NCBI GenBank assembly: GCA_015491905.1
Contig: WGGC01000169.1
Span: forward strand, 1-64,000
DNA from: Bacteroidales bacterium
Lineage (GTDB): Bacteria; Bacteroidota; Bacteroidia; Bacteroidales; F082
Reading direction: 5' to 3'
Length of the DNA: 64,000 bases
Each line of letters begins with the position of its first letter. Position 1 is the first letter of the stretch. This document shows positions 1-8,490 of the stretch, piece after piece. Under the pieces are notes generated by a model. It was not told where the DNA came from. It did not search any database and saw only the letters and a list, made by a program, of their open reading frames with translations. Made by a program: the position numbers and the translations under genes.

Positions 1-25
1 TGACTAGTCCTAAATAACCGTTACA
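1..25 (+). repeat. IS left terminal inverted repeat
   Basis: These 25 bases match the reverse complement of 1374-1398 at 20 of 25 positions, with mismatches at 3, 6, 15, 16 and 18. The shared core is GTCCTAAA followed by CGTTACA. It begins with the TG dinucleotide usual for IS3-family ends. Confidence 0.9.
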
Positions 26-48
26 GGTTTTTAGCAAAATTAATTAAT

Positions 49-909
49 TTAATTAAAACCACAGAAAGAAATTTCTTTTTGTGGTTTTTTTGATTTATAA
101 GTTCTAATTTTTATTTCTTTCTGTAAGTGCATTTGTTCAGGAGTTTTCATATAGCAAGAATAATGAGGTCTGTCTATATTGTATATTTTAATACTTTCAT
201 AAACAACTTTCTTCATTAAATTTAAAGGGAGCTTATAGCCATAATAATCTAAGAATTCTGACTTTAATATACCATTTACTCTTTCTGCCACTGCATTTGC
301 ATAAGGATCATAAGACTCCGTCATACTTGTTTTAATGTTATTTTTATTTAATATTTTTTGATATTCATTACTACAATATTGTAAACCTCTATCCGAGTGG
401 TGGATCAGTTTATTTTTAATATATTTTCTACTTTTAATTGCAGACTTTAATGCTCTTATACTCCCGGAAGCATCGAGACTTGATGAGACATCATAACCAA
501 CAATTTTTTTAGAATAAGCGTCTGTGATTAAAGCTAAGTAAATTGGATTCTCTCTATTGCCAATATAGGTTATATCTGCAACCCATACCTGTTCAGGACG
601 TTCTATATGTAATTTCTCTATTATATTTTTATGTTTTCTAAATCTATGATGTGAATTGGTAGTTATATGATATGAGCGTGAAGGTTTTATTAACATATGG
701 TTAGCTCTTAGTATCTTAAATAATTTATCTCTCCCTATTGATAATATCGATAATTCTTCTTGTAGCATATAATATAATTTTCGTGTACCTATTTTAGGCA
801 TATTAATACGTATAGAGTGAACCATATCTATAACTTTTTTAGCTTTTTCTTGACGCAGTTTAGTGTTTTTGATTGCTCTATAATAGACCTGCCTTGAAAT
901 CCCAAGCAA
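49..909 (-). CDS. IS3-family transposase OrfB (DDE integrase domain)
   Basis: This is the catalytic half of the transposase. An HTH_21-like N-terminal segment is followed by an rve-type integrase core. The DDE triad is visible as VWVADITY (first Asp), HHSDRGLQY (second Asp) and NAVAERVNGILKSEF (Glu). The nominal start here is a TTG, but the frame is open upstream to the slippery site at 975-981. The natural product is therefore probably an OrfAB fusion of about 436 residues made by -1 frameshifting, and translation from 909 alone may not occur. The last codons lie inside a long hairpin (55-88). The core appears intact. Confidence 0.93.
   Translation of the reverse strand: MLGISRQVYYRAIKNTKLRQEKAKKVIDMVHSIRINMPKIGTRKLYYMLQEELSILSIGRDKLFKILRANHMLIKPSRSYHITTNSHHRFRKHKNIIEKLHIERPEQVWVADITYIGNRENPIYLALITDAYSKKIVGYDVSSSLDASGSIRALKSAIKSRKYIKNKLIHHSDRGLQYCSNEYQKILNKNNIKTSMTESYDPYANAVAERVNGILKSEFLDYYGYKLPLNLMKKVVYESIKIYNIDRPHYSCYMKTPEQMHLQKEIKIRTYKSKKPQKEISFCGFN
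55..91. terminator. Hairpin at the IS left end, inside the orfB 3' end
   Basis: Bases 55-71 pair with 72-88 over 17 positions, with one G.T pair, and a 7-T run at 85-91 follows on the plus strand. The same bases encode the OrfB C-terminus (ISFCGF). The T run makes it strongest against plus-strand transcription entering the element from outside; on the minus strand it would sit at the end of the transposase message. Confidence 0.7.
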
Positions 910-956
910 CTTACAGGTAAAAGTTATACTTTCTTCTTGTTGATTAACAAATTGTC

Positions 957-1358
957 CTATTGCTTGGGCTTGAACTTTTTTCTGATAGGTATATCAAATT
1001 CTTTTTCCGCAAGCGTGATCATCATATCAAATAAAATAGCTTTCTTATCTGATTGTTCTACTTGATTTTCTAAAAAATTCTTTTGTTTTTCCAAGAGCTT
1101 TACCTTGGCTTCCAGCTCCATAATTCGTTGTTCCGGTGTTTTTTGCATATTTAATGGTGTTTGATTTTCCCAATCAAAGTTACCATATTTTCTTAACCAA
1201 TCAACTACCGTTGAACGAGATTGGATACCATATTTTCGTTGAGCAGAGGTTGTACTTAACTTGCCTTGTTCAATTTCTTTGACTACTTGTAATTTTAAGG
1301 ATAAAGTGTAATCTTTTTGTGTTCGTTTTACATAAGTTTTTTTGTCTTTTGAATGCAT
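957..1358 (-). CDS. IS3-family transposase OrfA (HTH domain)
   Basis: This 133-residue protein carries a helix-turn-helix of the HTH_29/insK type (residues about 15-60, with LSTTSAQRKYGIQSRSTVVDWL) and then a leucine-zipper-like coiled coil (about 75-103, LEAKVKLLEKQKNFLENQ), as in IS150 OrfA. It binds the terminal repeats and oligomerises. The ATG at 1358 lies just inside the right inverted repeat. The frame ends at a TAG (957-959), 16 nt after an A AAA AAG heptamer in the zero frame. A -1 slip there puts ribosomes into the orfB frame. Confidence 0.92.
   Translation of the reverse strand: MHSKDKKTYVKRTQKDYTLSLKLQVVKEIEQGKLSTTSAQRKYGIQSRSTVVDWLRKYGNFDWENQTPLNMQKTPEQRIMELEAKVKLLEKQKNFLENQVEQSDKKAILFDMMITLAEKEFDIPIRKKFKPKQ
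975..981 (-). other. Programmed -1 frameshift slippery heptamer A AAA AAG
   Basis: On the minus strand the sequence reads AGA AAA AAG TTC in the orfA frame, giving the heptamer A AAA AAG. Re-reading the last G continues as GTT CAA GCC and stays open through orfB to its stop at 49. Phase arithmetic agrees: orfA codons end at coordinates divisible by 3, orfB codons at remainder 1. IS150 and relatives are known to use this heptamer. Confidence 0.88.
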
Positions 1359-1373
1359 AATAACGTTTTTTTG

Positions 1374-1398
1374 TGTAACGCTATTTTAGGACGAGACA
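1374..1398 (-). repeat. IS right terminal inverted repeat
   Basis: This is the partner of 1-25 with 20 of 25 matching positions; read on the minus strand it begins TGTCTCGTCCTAAAA. The orfA start at 1358 lies 16 bp inside it. Host sequence resumes at 1399. Confidence 0.9.
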
Positions 1399-1411
1399 AT
1401 GGTAATAATTT

Positions 1412-1442
1412 AAAAGCTGCTAAATATTTAGCAGCTTTTTTT
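1412..1442 (+). terminator. Intrinsic terminator separated from its gene by the IS
   Basis: A perfect 13-bp stem (1412-1424 with 1427-1439) is followed by a 7-T run at 1436-1442 on the plus strand. No plus-strand gene lies between the IS and this hairpin. It therefore most likely terminated a gene now lying beyond the left end of the IS, outside the window. It would also shield gdhA from read-through. Confidence 0.75.
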
Positions 1443-1548
1443 ATATACGCGTTTTGCTTAAATTATTAGGCAAATCACTCATTTTTAATGTGAAATTATC
1501 ACTACATAAGTATTTCATTGTAACTTCGAAGTCAGAAAAATTATTTAA

Positions 1549-2913
<1,365 letters not shown>

Positions 2914-2940
2914 AAAAATTATTTTACAGCTTATCATTTT

Positions 2941-2976
2941 AAAGGTTGTAGCATGTATGCTACAACCTTTTGTTTT
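2941..2976 (+). terminator. gdhA intrinsic terminator
   Basis: A perfect 14-bp stem (2941-2954 with 2957-2970) is followed by TGTTTTT, 27 bp after the gdhA stop. Confidence 0.9.
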
Positions 2977-3059
2977 TACATTTTTAAAACAATCATCTTC
3001 ATGAGTTTATAATTATCAAAATTTTTATCTATAAACATTATAAATAAGAAAATTTAGAC

Positions 3060-3067
3060 TATTTTTG
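3060..3067 (+). promoter_or_regulatory. Bacteroidota -7 box (TATTTTTG) for the SlyD-like gene
   Basis: The sequence fits TAnnTTTG and lies 31 nt before the ATG. No convincing TTG is seen at the -33 position. Confidence 0.55.
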
Positions 3068-3098
3068 CTGTGATGATTTTAACATAAAAATAGAAACA

Positions 3099-3743
3099 AT
3101 GATAATTGATAAAAATACTGTAGCCAATGTTGCTTATAAAATCCATATTGACAATAATAATGGTGAAATGATAGAATTTGTTGACGAGAGTAATCCTAAA
3201 CAAATGGTGTTCGGAATCAATAAATTAATTCCCGGTTTTGAAGAAGGTTTATTTGGAAAGGGAAACGGAGAGTTTTCATTTTATATTGAACCTGAAAAGG
3301 CTTTTGGAGAATTTATTGATGATTTAAAAGTAAACGTACCCAAAGAAGCTTTCATGGACCAGGGAGAAATAAGAGAGGATCTTTTATTTATTGGTAATAA
3401 AATAAACATGCTTGACGACCGTGGTAACCAAATGAAAGGCACAATATTAGAGGTAAAAGACAAAGAAGTCCTTATGGATTTCAACCATCCGTTAGCCGGA
3501 AAAAAACTTTTTGTAGAAGGAAAAATTATGTCAATAAGAACGGCAACCGAATATGATCTTGCTCCCGTTTCAGGTGGATGTGGTTGTGGTTCCGGATGTG
3601 GTTGTTCTAGTAATTCTGCAAATTCAGAGGTTCAAAACTCATGTGGATGTGAAAGTGAGAATGAAAGTGGAGGTTGTGAAGCATGTGGAACCCCTATGGA
3701 AAATGACGGAATGTCCCACCATCACCACCATCATCACAATTAA
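3099..3743 (+). CDS. slyD: SlyD-like FKBP-type peptidyl-prolyl cis-trans isomerase with metal-binding tail
   Basis: This is a 214-residue cytoplasmic foldase/metallochaperone. The split FKBP fold is visible: GINKLIPGFEEGL (39-51) and YIEPEKAFGE (62-71), then an insert-in-flap chaperone domain at about 72-125, and the return strand LMDFNHPLAGKKLFVEGK (125-142), the SlyD signature. The tail from about 159 is Gly/Cys-rich with eight cysteines (161, 163, 167, 169, 182, 184, 193, 196) and ends in seven consecutive histidines and an Asn. SlyD tails of this kind bind Ni, Zn or Cu, and in E. coli SlyD assists hydrogenase nickel insertion. No hydrogenase or urease gene lies in the window, so the client metal enzyme is unknown. 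The His run is native chromosomal sequence with mixed CAC/CAT codons. Confidence 0.93.
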   Translation: MIIDKNTVANVAYKIHIDNNNGEMIEFVDESNPKQMVFGINKLIPGFEEGLFGKGNGEFSFYIEPEKAFGEFIDDLKVNVPKEAFMDQGEIREDLLFIGNKINMLDDRGNQMKGTILEVKDKEVLMDFNHPLAGKKLFVEGKIMSIRTATEYDLAPVSGGCGCGSGCGCSSNSANSEVQNSCGCESENESGGCEACGTPMENDGMSHHHHHHHN

Positions 3744-3808
3744 TTTAAAATTCGCACTTTTATTTAGTATTATAAAAAAGGTCGTCTTAATTGATAATGC
3801 CAACTTTT

Positions 3809-4891
3809 TTATCGATATATATTCCTATCATTTAAGGCTTTCTGATATTTTAAAGCATTTAAAACATGTTGCGCATTAGTTTTAGAAAATGCGTGATATC
3901 CGGAAAAATCAGCTTTTGCACAAAAATAAAGGTAATGAGTTTTAGCAGCATGTAGAACAGCATCAATAGCTGTAATGGAAGGTATACAAATTGGTCCCGG
4001 AGGAAGTCCCCTATGCAAATATGTATTATAAGGCGATTTTACTTTCTTCTGAGCATTCAATACTCTATGAATATGGTAATCGCCCAGAGCAAAAATTACC
4101 GTAGGGTCTGCTTGCAACCGCCAGCCTCGTTTCAATCTGTTTAAATAAACGGAGGCAATTACAGGCCATTCATCAATTTTATTACTTTCTTTTTCAATAA
4201 TTGATGCTACTGTAGCAACTTCTACAGGATTCAAACCCAGCGAGTCAGCAAGTTTTTTTCTGGCTGGATTCCAAAACTTATTATATTCAATATTCATCCT
4301 TTTAACAAACCCCTCCGGAGTGGTAGTCCAATAAAATTGATAAGTATTTGGGATAAACATTGCTGGTAGAGTATATTTATTAAACCCCATTTTTGCAATG
4401 TATGCACTATCCGACAATAACCGCATTATTGCAGAAGAATCCGGTTCTAGTTGCCTGCCTATAACTCCGGCAAGCGATTTTACATTATTAAGGCTATTAA
4501 ATATAACCTTTACCGGTGTTTGATTTCCTGTCCTAAACATTTTCACCAAATCATAGTTATTCATTCCATTATTTAGCACATAATGACCAGGCTTAATTAA
4601 TTCAGGAAGTTTTTTAAATTTCGCCCATATTTCAAAGTTTTTTCTATGTATTATAAGTCCTTTTGAAAACAAAATTTCTTTCAACCCTTTAAAGTTTGTT
4701 CCTTGTGGTATATTAACACCTTCAGGCTTTTTATTAAAAGTCCAAACATTTGGTTTATAAGCAATTTCATAATAAGAATATCCTAATCCAAGAATAGTAA
4801 TTATTACTATCACAAAAAACCATATAAAGATTTTATTAGATTTTTTCTTTTTTCTTTTTTGATTAGAATAATTAGATAAATAATAAGCCAT
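3809..4891 (-). CDS. mltG: Endolytic murein transglycosylase MltG
   Basis: MltG cleaves nascent peptidoglycan glycan strands at the inner membrane and sets their length. The 360-residue protein has a basic N-terminus, one membrane anchor (about 21-40), a LysM-like stretch (about 55-120) and the YceG catalytic domain. Diagnostic motifs are VASIIEKES (catalytic Glu region, 228-236), ASVYLNRLKRGWRLQADPTVIFALG and PYNTYLHRGLPPGPICIPS. It converges on the slyD-like gene with 65 bp between the stops and is the second gene after the acetyltransferase (44-bp gap), probably cotranscribed. Confidence 0.95.
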   Translation of the reverse strand: MAYYLSNYSNQKRKKKKSNKIFIWFFVIVIITILGLGYSYYEIAYKPNVWTFNKKPEGVNIPQGTNFKGLKEILFSKGLIIHRKNFEIWAKFKKLPELIKPGHYVLNNGMNNYDLVKMFRTGNQTPVKVIFNSLNNVKSLAGVIGRQLEPDSSAIMRLLSDSAYIAKMGFNKYTLPAMFIPNTYQFYWTTTPEGFVKRMNIEYNKFWNPARKKLADSLGLNPVEVATVASIIEKESNKIDEWPVIASVYLNRLKRGWRLQADPTVIFALGDYHIHRVLNAQKKVKSPYNTYLHRGLPPGPICIPSITAIDAVLHAAKTHYLYFCAKADFSGYHAFSKTNAQHVLNALKYQKALNDRNIYR

Positions 4892-4935
4892 TTCCTTAGT
4901 CCTTTTCTATTAAATATTTATTTAAAACATTTGTC

Positions 4936-5460
4936 TTAATTAGAACGCATTTTCTGTAGCATATATTCTCCAATCCAGCCACTATTATTTTTGTTCCAAT
5001 CTTTTTTTAAACCTACAACTGTAAATCCGTGTTTTTCAAATAATCTCAAACTAGATAAGTTATTTTCTTCAACGTTACAATACAATTGATGCAAATTTAA
5101 AATTTCAAATGCATATTTTTCTATTAAATCAATAGCATAATTGCCATAATTTTTCCCTCTAAACTTTTCAATTATAACAATTCCAATCCCTGCACGTTGG
5201 TTTATTGGGTTTATATTAAATAAATCGACAAAACCAATAGGTTGGTCGTTTTCTACAAGTGTAATTACAAACCTAACCTGCCCGGCTGCAAAAGGATCTT
5301 GTTTTTGAACGGAAAGAATATATTGTTCCATATCAAAACGTGAAAATGGCACCAATGTCTGAGTTATATGCCATAATTTCATATCATTTTCCAAATCAAA
5401 AAGAAAATCAATATCATTTGGTTCAATTGCCCGTAAAATAATTTGATTATGTTTTAACAT
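4936..5460 (-). CDS. GNAT-family N-acetyltransferase (RimJ/SpeG-like)
   Basis: This 174-residue cytoplasmic enzyme transfers acetyl from acetyl-CoA to an amine. It begins with IILRAIEPNDIDFLFDLEND, typical of the Acetyltransf_3 group. The acetyl-CoA pyrophosphate loop is seen as EKFRGKNYGNYAIDLI, and the late strand as LYCNVEENNLSSLRLFEKHGF. The group includes spermidine acetyltransferases and ribosomal-protein acetyltransferases; the substrate cannot be read from the sequence. It is first in a likely two-gene operon with mltG, but no functional link is apparent. Confidence 0.88.
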   Translation of the reverse strand: MLKHNQIILRAIEPNDIDFLFDLENDMKLWHITQTLVPFSRFDMEQYILSVQKQDPFAAGQVRFVITLVENDQPIGFVDLFNINPINQRAGIGIVIIEKFRGKNYGNYAIDLIEKYAFEILNLHQLYCNVEENNLSSLRLFEKHGFTVVGLKKDWNKNNSGWIGEYMLQKMRSN

Positions 5461-5508
5461 AACAATTTAAGCTTTATTGACACTTTTTTGCATCAAATTT
5501 TTAAATGC

Positions 5509-5516
5509 CAAAAGTA
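5509..5516 (-). promoter_or_regulatory. Bacteroidota -7 box (TACTTTTG) for the acetyltransferase-mltG pair
   Basis: Read on the minus strand the box fits TAnnTTTG and lies 48 nt before the ATG at 5460. Confidence 0.55.
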
Positions 5517-5952
5517 AAATTAAAAAAAGATTCTGGATAATTAATTATTATATTTTATTTACAATAATTACAGTATTAAAAAATCTAATCTAAATAGATA
5601 ATTATCAATTAATTCAATAAATTAAATAAAAAAAACGTTTTACTTATTTTTCAATAAAGCATTCTTTATTTTTCTCCAAATGCAAAATTTTTTTATATCT
5701 ATTATTTAAAAATTCATGAAAGATAATAAAATAAAAAGGCAGTTAGAAAATTTTCCAATAAAAAACATCTTTTATATAAAAGTCAATAAATCATAAATTA
5801 TTATGTTAATATATATCTCAAGGCATGATTTTTGATAAATTATTTATATATAATTGAAAAAAGATGTATCTTTACAAGAGTAATCGTTCTTCATTTATTA
5901 AATACTAGTCGAATTACAAAAAGAAAATGTTTAACCGTTAAAAATTAAAGCC
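5517..5952. other. AT-rich intergenic region between divergent genes
   Basis: This is a very AT-rich stretch between the minus-strand acetyltransferase and the plus-strand YtxH gene. TATCTTTA at about 5867-5874, some 80 nt before the YtxH ATG, is one base off the -7 consensus and is the best promoter candidate. A 26-codon ORF at 5716-5796 shows no support. I see no tRNA, repeat or strong hairpin. Confidence 0.5.
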
Positions 5953-6231
5953 ATGAGTGACCGTTGTTCGAATTCAGGATTCGCCTTTTTTTCAGGTATT
6001 ATAGTTGGCGCTGCTATTGGCGCTATTACAGGCTTATTAATGGCCCCCGAACCTGGCGAAGAAACCCGCAAGAAAGTTTCTGACAAAACCAAAGAAATTC
6101 AAGATGATTTGTTAGATCGTTTTGATGATTTGAAAGATAATGTAAACGAAATTCTTGATGAAGTTAAAGACAAAGGGAATCAAATAATTAATGATGTAAA
6201 AAAACCTTTAGCAAAAGAGTCAAAAGCTTAA
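5953..6231 (+). CDS. YtxH domain-containing small envelope protein
   Basis: This 92-residue protein has a glycine/alanine-rich hydrophobic N-terminal segment (about 9-30, GIIVGAAIGAITGLLMAPEPGEETR), the hallmark of the YtxH/general-stress family. A charged amphipathic helix follows (about 35-80, rich in KD/DE heptads). Family members are membrane-associated, often stress-induced, and of unknown biochemical role. The next gene encodes a holin-like membrane protein, a common pairing in Bacteroidota, but a strong terminator between them suggests only partial read-through. Confidence 0.85.
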   Translation: MSDRCSNSGFAFFSGIIVGAAIGAITGLLMAPEPGEETRKKVSDKTKEIQDDLLDRFDDLKDNVNEILDEVKDKGNQIINDVKKPLAKESKA

Positions 6232-6246
6232 TTAAATTATTTATTT

Positions 6247-6290
6247 AGTAATAACATTATACTTTGCCAGTATAATGTTATTACTTTTTT
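6247..6290 (+). terminator. Strong intrinsic terminator after the YtxH gene
   Basis: A perfect 17-bp stem (6247-6263 with 6269-6285) with a TTGCC loop is followed by a 6-T run (6285-6290). It ends 24 bp before the next ATG, so that gene depends on read-through or on a promoter I cannot see. Confidence 0.85.
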
Positions 6291-6314
6291 GTTGTTAAGT
6301 AATAATGTATTATT

Positions 6315-6953
6315 ATGCCACACGAAAACATAAAAGCCCCTTTTAAGATTGCCATTGAAGAATTAAAAAAATATGTAGATCTTCAGTTGGAATATAATAA
6401 AGTTTACGTCCGTAAAAAAATGGGGGAATTGTCAGGACAATTAATTTTATTTGCGATTTTAATGGGGATCTTTGTTTTTATTTCATTATTCCTTTCCCTA
6501 TCATTTGTTAATTGGTATGGTGAAGCTGTTGGCAGTAAAACAATTGGCTATTTAATTGTTTCTGCTTTTTATCTGTTTGTTGCATTGATTGTTTTTGCTT
6601 TTCGTGAGTCATTTGTATATACCCCCTTAAGAAAATTTTTAGTTAAACATTTTTCAGATCAAAAAGAACAGGAATTTTTTACCGGTAATCCTTCTTATTC
6701 TGACAAAAACTCCACAAAAAAGTATTTACAGTTTTTAAACACAAAAATTAGAAATCAGGAAAATAAAATTAGAGAAAACTTTAAAGAAATAGAAGAGAAA
6801 TTAAATTGGATAAACATTACTAAAAATGTTGTTTCAACAATGATGCAGTCCTTTTCAACTACAACATACCTTATTAAAACAGCTTTTGATTTTGGTAAAA
6901 AATTAACATCTGGAAAAAAGAAAAGATTATCTAAAAAGAACCAAAAAGAATAG
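6315..6953 (+). CDS. Holin-like (phage_holin_3_6/Holin-X type) membrane protein
   Basis: This 212-residue protein has an amphipathic N-terminal helix (about 8-40), two transmembrane helices (about 42-68 and 77-100) and then FRESFVYTPLRKFLVKHF, the pattern of the so-called phage holin family found in chromosomal stress operons. The C-terminal half (about 115-212) is a charged helical region with a second conserved-looking block (NVVSTMMQSFSTTTYLIKTAFDFGKKL). No prophage genes surround it, so a lytic role is unlikely. I infer a role in envelope stress together with the YtxH protein. Confidence 0.7.
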   Translation: MPHENIKAPFKIAIEELKKYVDLQLEYNKVYVRKKMGELSGQLILFAILMGIFVFISLFLSLSFVNWYGEAVGSKTIGYLIVSAFYLFVALIVFAFRESFVYTPLRKFLVKHFSDQKEQEFFTGNPSYSDKNSTKKYLQFLNTKIRNQENKIRENFKEIEEKLNWINITKNVVSTMMQSFSTTTYLIKTAFDFGKKLTSGKKKRLSKKNQKE

Positions 6954-6980
6954 AATATTATACTTTTAATTATAGATTAA

Positions 6981-7020
6981 AAAATAAGCGCTTTATTGAA
7001 TTCAATAAAGCGCTTATTTT
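6981..7020. terminator. Bidirectional terminator, perfect 40-nt palindrome
   Basis: Bases 6981-7000 are exactly the reverse complement of 7001-7020. The ends are AAAA and TTTT on both strands. It separates the convergent holin-like gene and frr. Confidence 0.9.
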
Positions 7021-7046
7021 CTATTACACTGTATTATAATAATCAA

Positions 7047-7619
7047 TTATATAGTCATAATATCCTTTTCTTTAGTTTCAAAAAGTTTATCGGCTTTATC
7101 AGTATATTTATCCGTTAATTTCTGAATTTCATCAGTTAAATTTTTAACCTCATCCTCCGAAAGGCCATCATTTTCAAGTTTTTTTGCTTCTTCATTAGCA
7201 TGTCTTCTTGCATTTCTAATTCCAACTTTTGATTCTTCCACAGCATGTTTGGCACGTTTCACCAACTCCAAGCGTCTTTCTTCAGTTAAAGGCGGCACCA
7301 TAATACGAAGTTGTGTTCCTTCGTTAGAAGGGTTGAATCCTAAATTTGCATTTAAAATAGCCTTTTCAATATCATGAATAGAGTTTTTATCAAATGGCTG
7401 GACTATAATAGAATGTGGGTCAGGAGTATTAATACTTGCTGTTTGCTCAATAGGAGTTAAAACACCATAATAATCAACTCGTAGGCCATAAAGCATGCCG
7501 GGGTTAGCTTTTCCCGCCCTAATTTTTTGAAATTCAACCTCCAAATGTTGAAGAGCATGCTGCATTTTTTCTTCAGCTTCTTCTAAAACTAAAATCGCAT
7601 CATCAGTCATTGTTTTCAT
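7047..7619 (-). CDS. frr: Ribosome recycling factor
   Basis: RRF with EF-G splits post-termination ribosomes. The 190-residue length fits the family (about 185). Diagnostic segments are FQKIRAGKANPGML (hinge-proximal), NTPDPHSIIVQPFDKNSIHDIEKAI, the domain II strand NEGTQLRIMVPPLTEERRLELVKRAK and VGIRNARRHANEEAK. The usual pyrH neighbour is not present; the gene is alone between convergent and divergent neighbours. The start may be ATG 7619 or the in-frame ATG 7610; the -7 box at 7633-7640 is compatible with either. Confidence 0.97.
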   Translation of the reverse strand: MKTMTDDAILVLEEAEEKMQHALQHLEVEFQKIRAGKANPGMLYGLRVDYYGVLTPIEQTASINTPDPHSIIVQPFDKNSIHDIEKAILNANLGFNPSNEGTQLRIMVPPLTEERRLELVKRAKHAVEESKVGIRNARRHANEEAKKLENDGLSEDEVKNLTDEIQKLTDKYTDKADKLFETKEKDIMTI

Positions 7620-7632
7620 ATTTTATGAACTA

Positions 7633-7640
7633 CAAATGTA
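7633..7640 (-). promoter_or_regulatory. Bacteroidota -7 box (TACATTTG) for frr
   Basis: It is an exact TAnnTTTG match on the minus strand, 13 nt before the frr ATG. Confidence 0.6.
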
Positions 7641-7794
7641 CGTTAATTTTTTTTTATTAAAAACCTATTTCTTTTTAAGGAAGCGTTAATTTCATTATCT
7701 TCTTATATTATAATCACTTTAAACTTTCTATAAAGAAATAAAAAACCAAAAAAAACTGAATAGTTCGGAATATCATATAAATGAAAAGATTTAT

Positions 7795-7802
7795 TAATTT
7801 TG
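7795..7802 (+). promoter_or_regulatory. Bacteroidota -7 box (TAATTTTG) for ftsE
   Basis: It is an exact TAnnTTTG match 16 nt before the ftsE ATG. Confidence 0.55.
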
Positions 7803-7818
7803 TTGAAAAACAAATTAC

Positions 7819-8490
7819 ATGACGGATGATAATGTCTTATCCTTAAAAGGGGTTTCTGTATTTCAAAAAAATAAGTTGGTACTTACAAATGTAAATCTAG
7901 ATATAAAAAAGGGCGAATTTGTATATGTTATAGGAAAAACAGGAAGCGGAAAATCTAGTTTGTTACAAATGATATACGCTGATATACCTGTAGAAGGAGA
8001 AACCGCTGAAGTATGTGGTTTTGACATTACAAAATTAAAAAAACGTAAAGTTCCTTTTTTAAGAAGAAACCTTGGAATTGTTTTTCAGGATTACCAGTTA
8101 TTTGCAGACCGCAGCATTCAGGAAAACCTTTTGTTTGTTATGAAGGCAACAGGTTGGAAAGACAAATCAAAAATGTCTCATAGAATTATTGATGTTCTTT
8201 CTCTGGTAGGATTAATTGGGAAGCTAAATGCCATGCCACATCAGTTGTCGGGAGGAGAGCAGCAGCGTGTAGCTATTGCAAGAGCTTTACTTAACAAACC
8301 AAAACTTATCTTAGCTGATGAACCTACAGGGAACCTCGATCCGGGGACGTCAAATGAAATAATGCGTATTTTAACAGACATTTGCCAGGAAGGAACAGCG
8401 GTTTTTATCGCTACTCATAATTACAACCTAATCCAAAAGTTTCCCCACCGTGTGGTTAAATGCGAAGAAGGTACTCTTGTCGAATCTTAA
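7819..8490 (+). CDS. ftsE: Cell division ATP-binding protein FtsE
   Basis: FtsE is the ABC ATPase that with FtsX activates peptidoglycan hydrolases at the septum. In 223 residues it shows Walker A GKTGSGKS (39-46), the Q-loop FQDYQLF (89-95), signature LSGGEQQR (143-150), Walker B LILADEPTGNLDP (163-175) and the switch His in ATHNY. The sequence is of the FtsE/LolD/MacB group, and DYQLF plus the short length favour FtsE. No ftsX follows. The next gene converges and overlaps its stop by 4 bp, so FtsX must be encoded elsewhere. Confidence 0.88.
   Translation: MTDDNVLSLKGVSVFQKNKLVLTNVNLDIKKGEFVYVIGKTGSGKSSLLQMIYADIPVEGETAEVCGFDITKLKKRKVPFLRRNLGIVFQDYQLFADRSIQENLLFVMKATGWKDKSKMSHRIIDVLSLVGLIGKLNAMPHQLSGGEQQRVAIARALLNKPKLILADEPTGNLDPGTSNEIMRILTDICQEGTAVFIATHNYNLIQKFPHRVVKCEEGTLVES

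Larger units (their letters stand above)
1..1398 (-). mobile_element. Complete IS3-family (IS150-like) insertion sequence, 1398 bp
   Basis: The element is bounded by imperfect 25-bp terminal inverted repeats that start TG and end CA. It contains two overlapping-phase ORFs on the minus strand, orfA upstream and orfB downstream, joined by an A6G slippery site, which is the standard IS3-family layout. Its left end is exactly base 1 of the window, so the left flank and any 3-4 bp target duplication cannot be seen. A sequence boundary at a repeat end is typical of an assembly break at a multicopy element. No disabling stop is visible in either ORF, so it looks potentially active. Confidence 0.93.

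Noticed and set aside
3553-3879. Plus-strand 108-codon frame overlapping the slyD tail
   Set aside because: It is a shadow frame of the Gly/Cys-rich codons and runs into the mltG gene on the opposite strand; composition is not protein-like.
5716-5796. 26-codon ORF in the intergenic region before the YtxH gene
   Set aside because: It has no promoter box at a suitable distance, no recognisable composition and no terminator nearby. It is expected by chance in sequence this AT-rich.
6315-6953. Prophage remnant, suggested by the holin-like gene
   Set aside because: No endolysin, structural, integrase or repressor genes surround it, and base composition does not change. These holin-like families are widespread in chromosomes.
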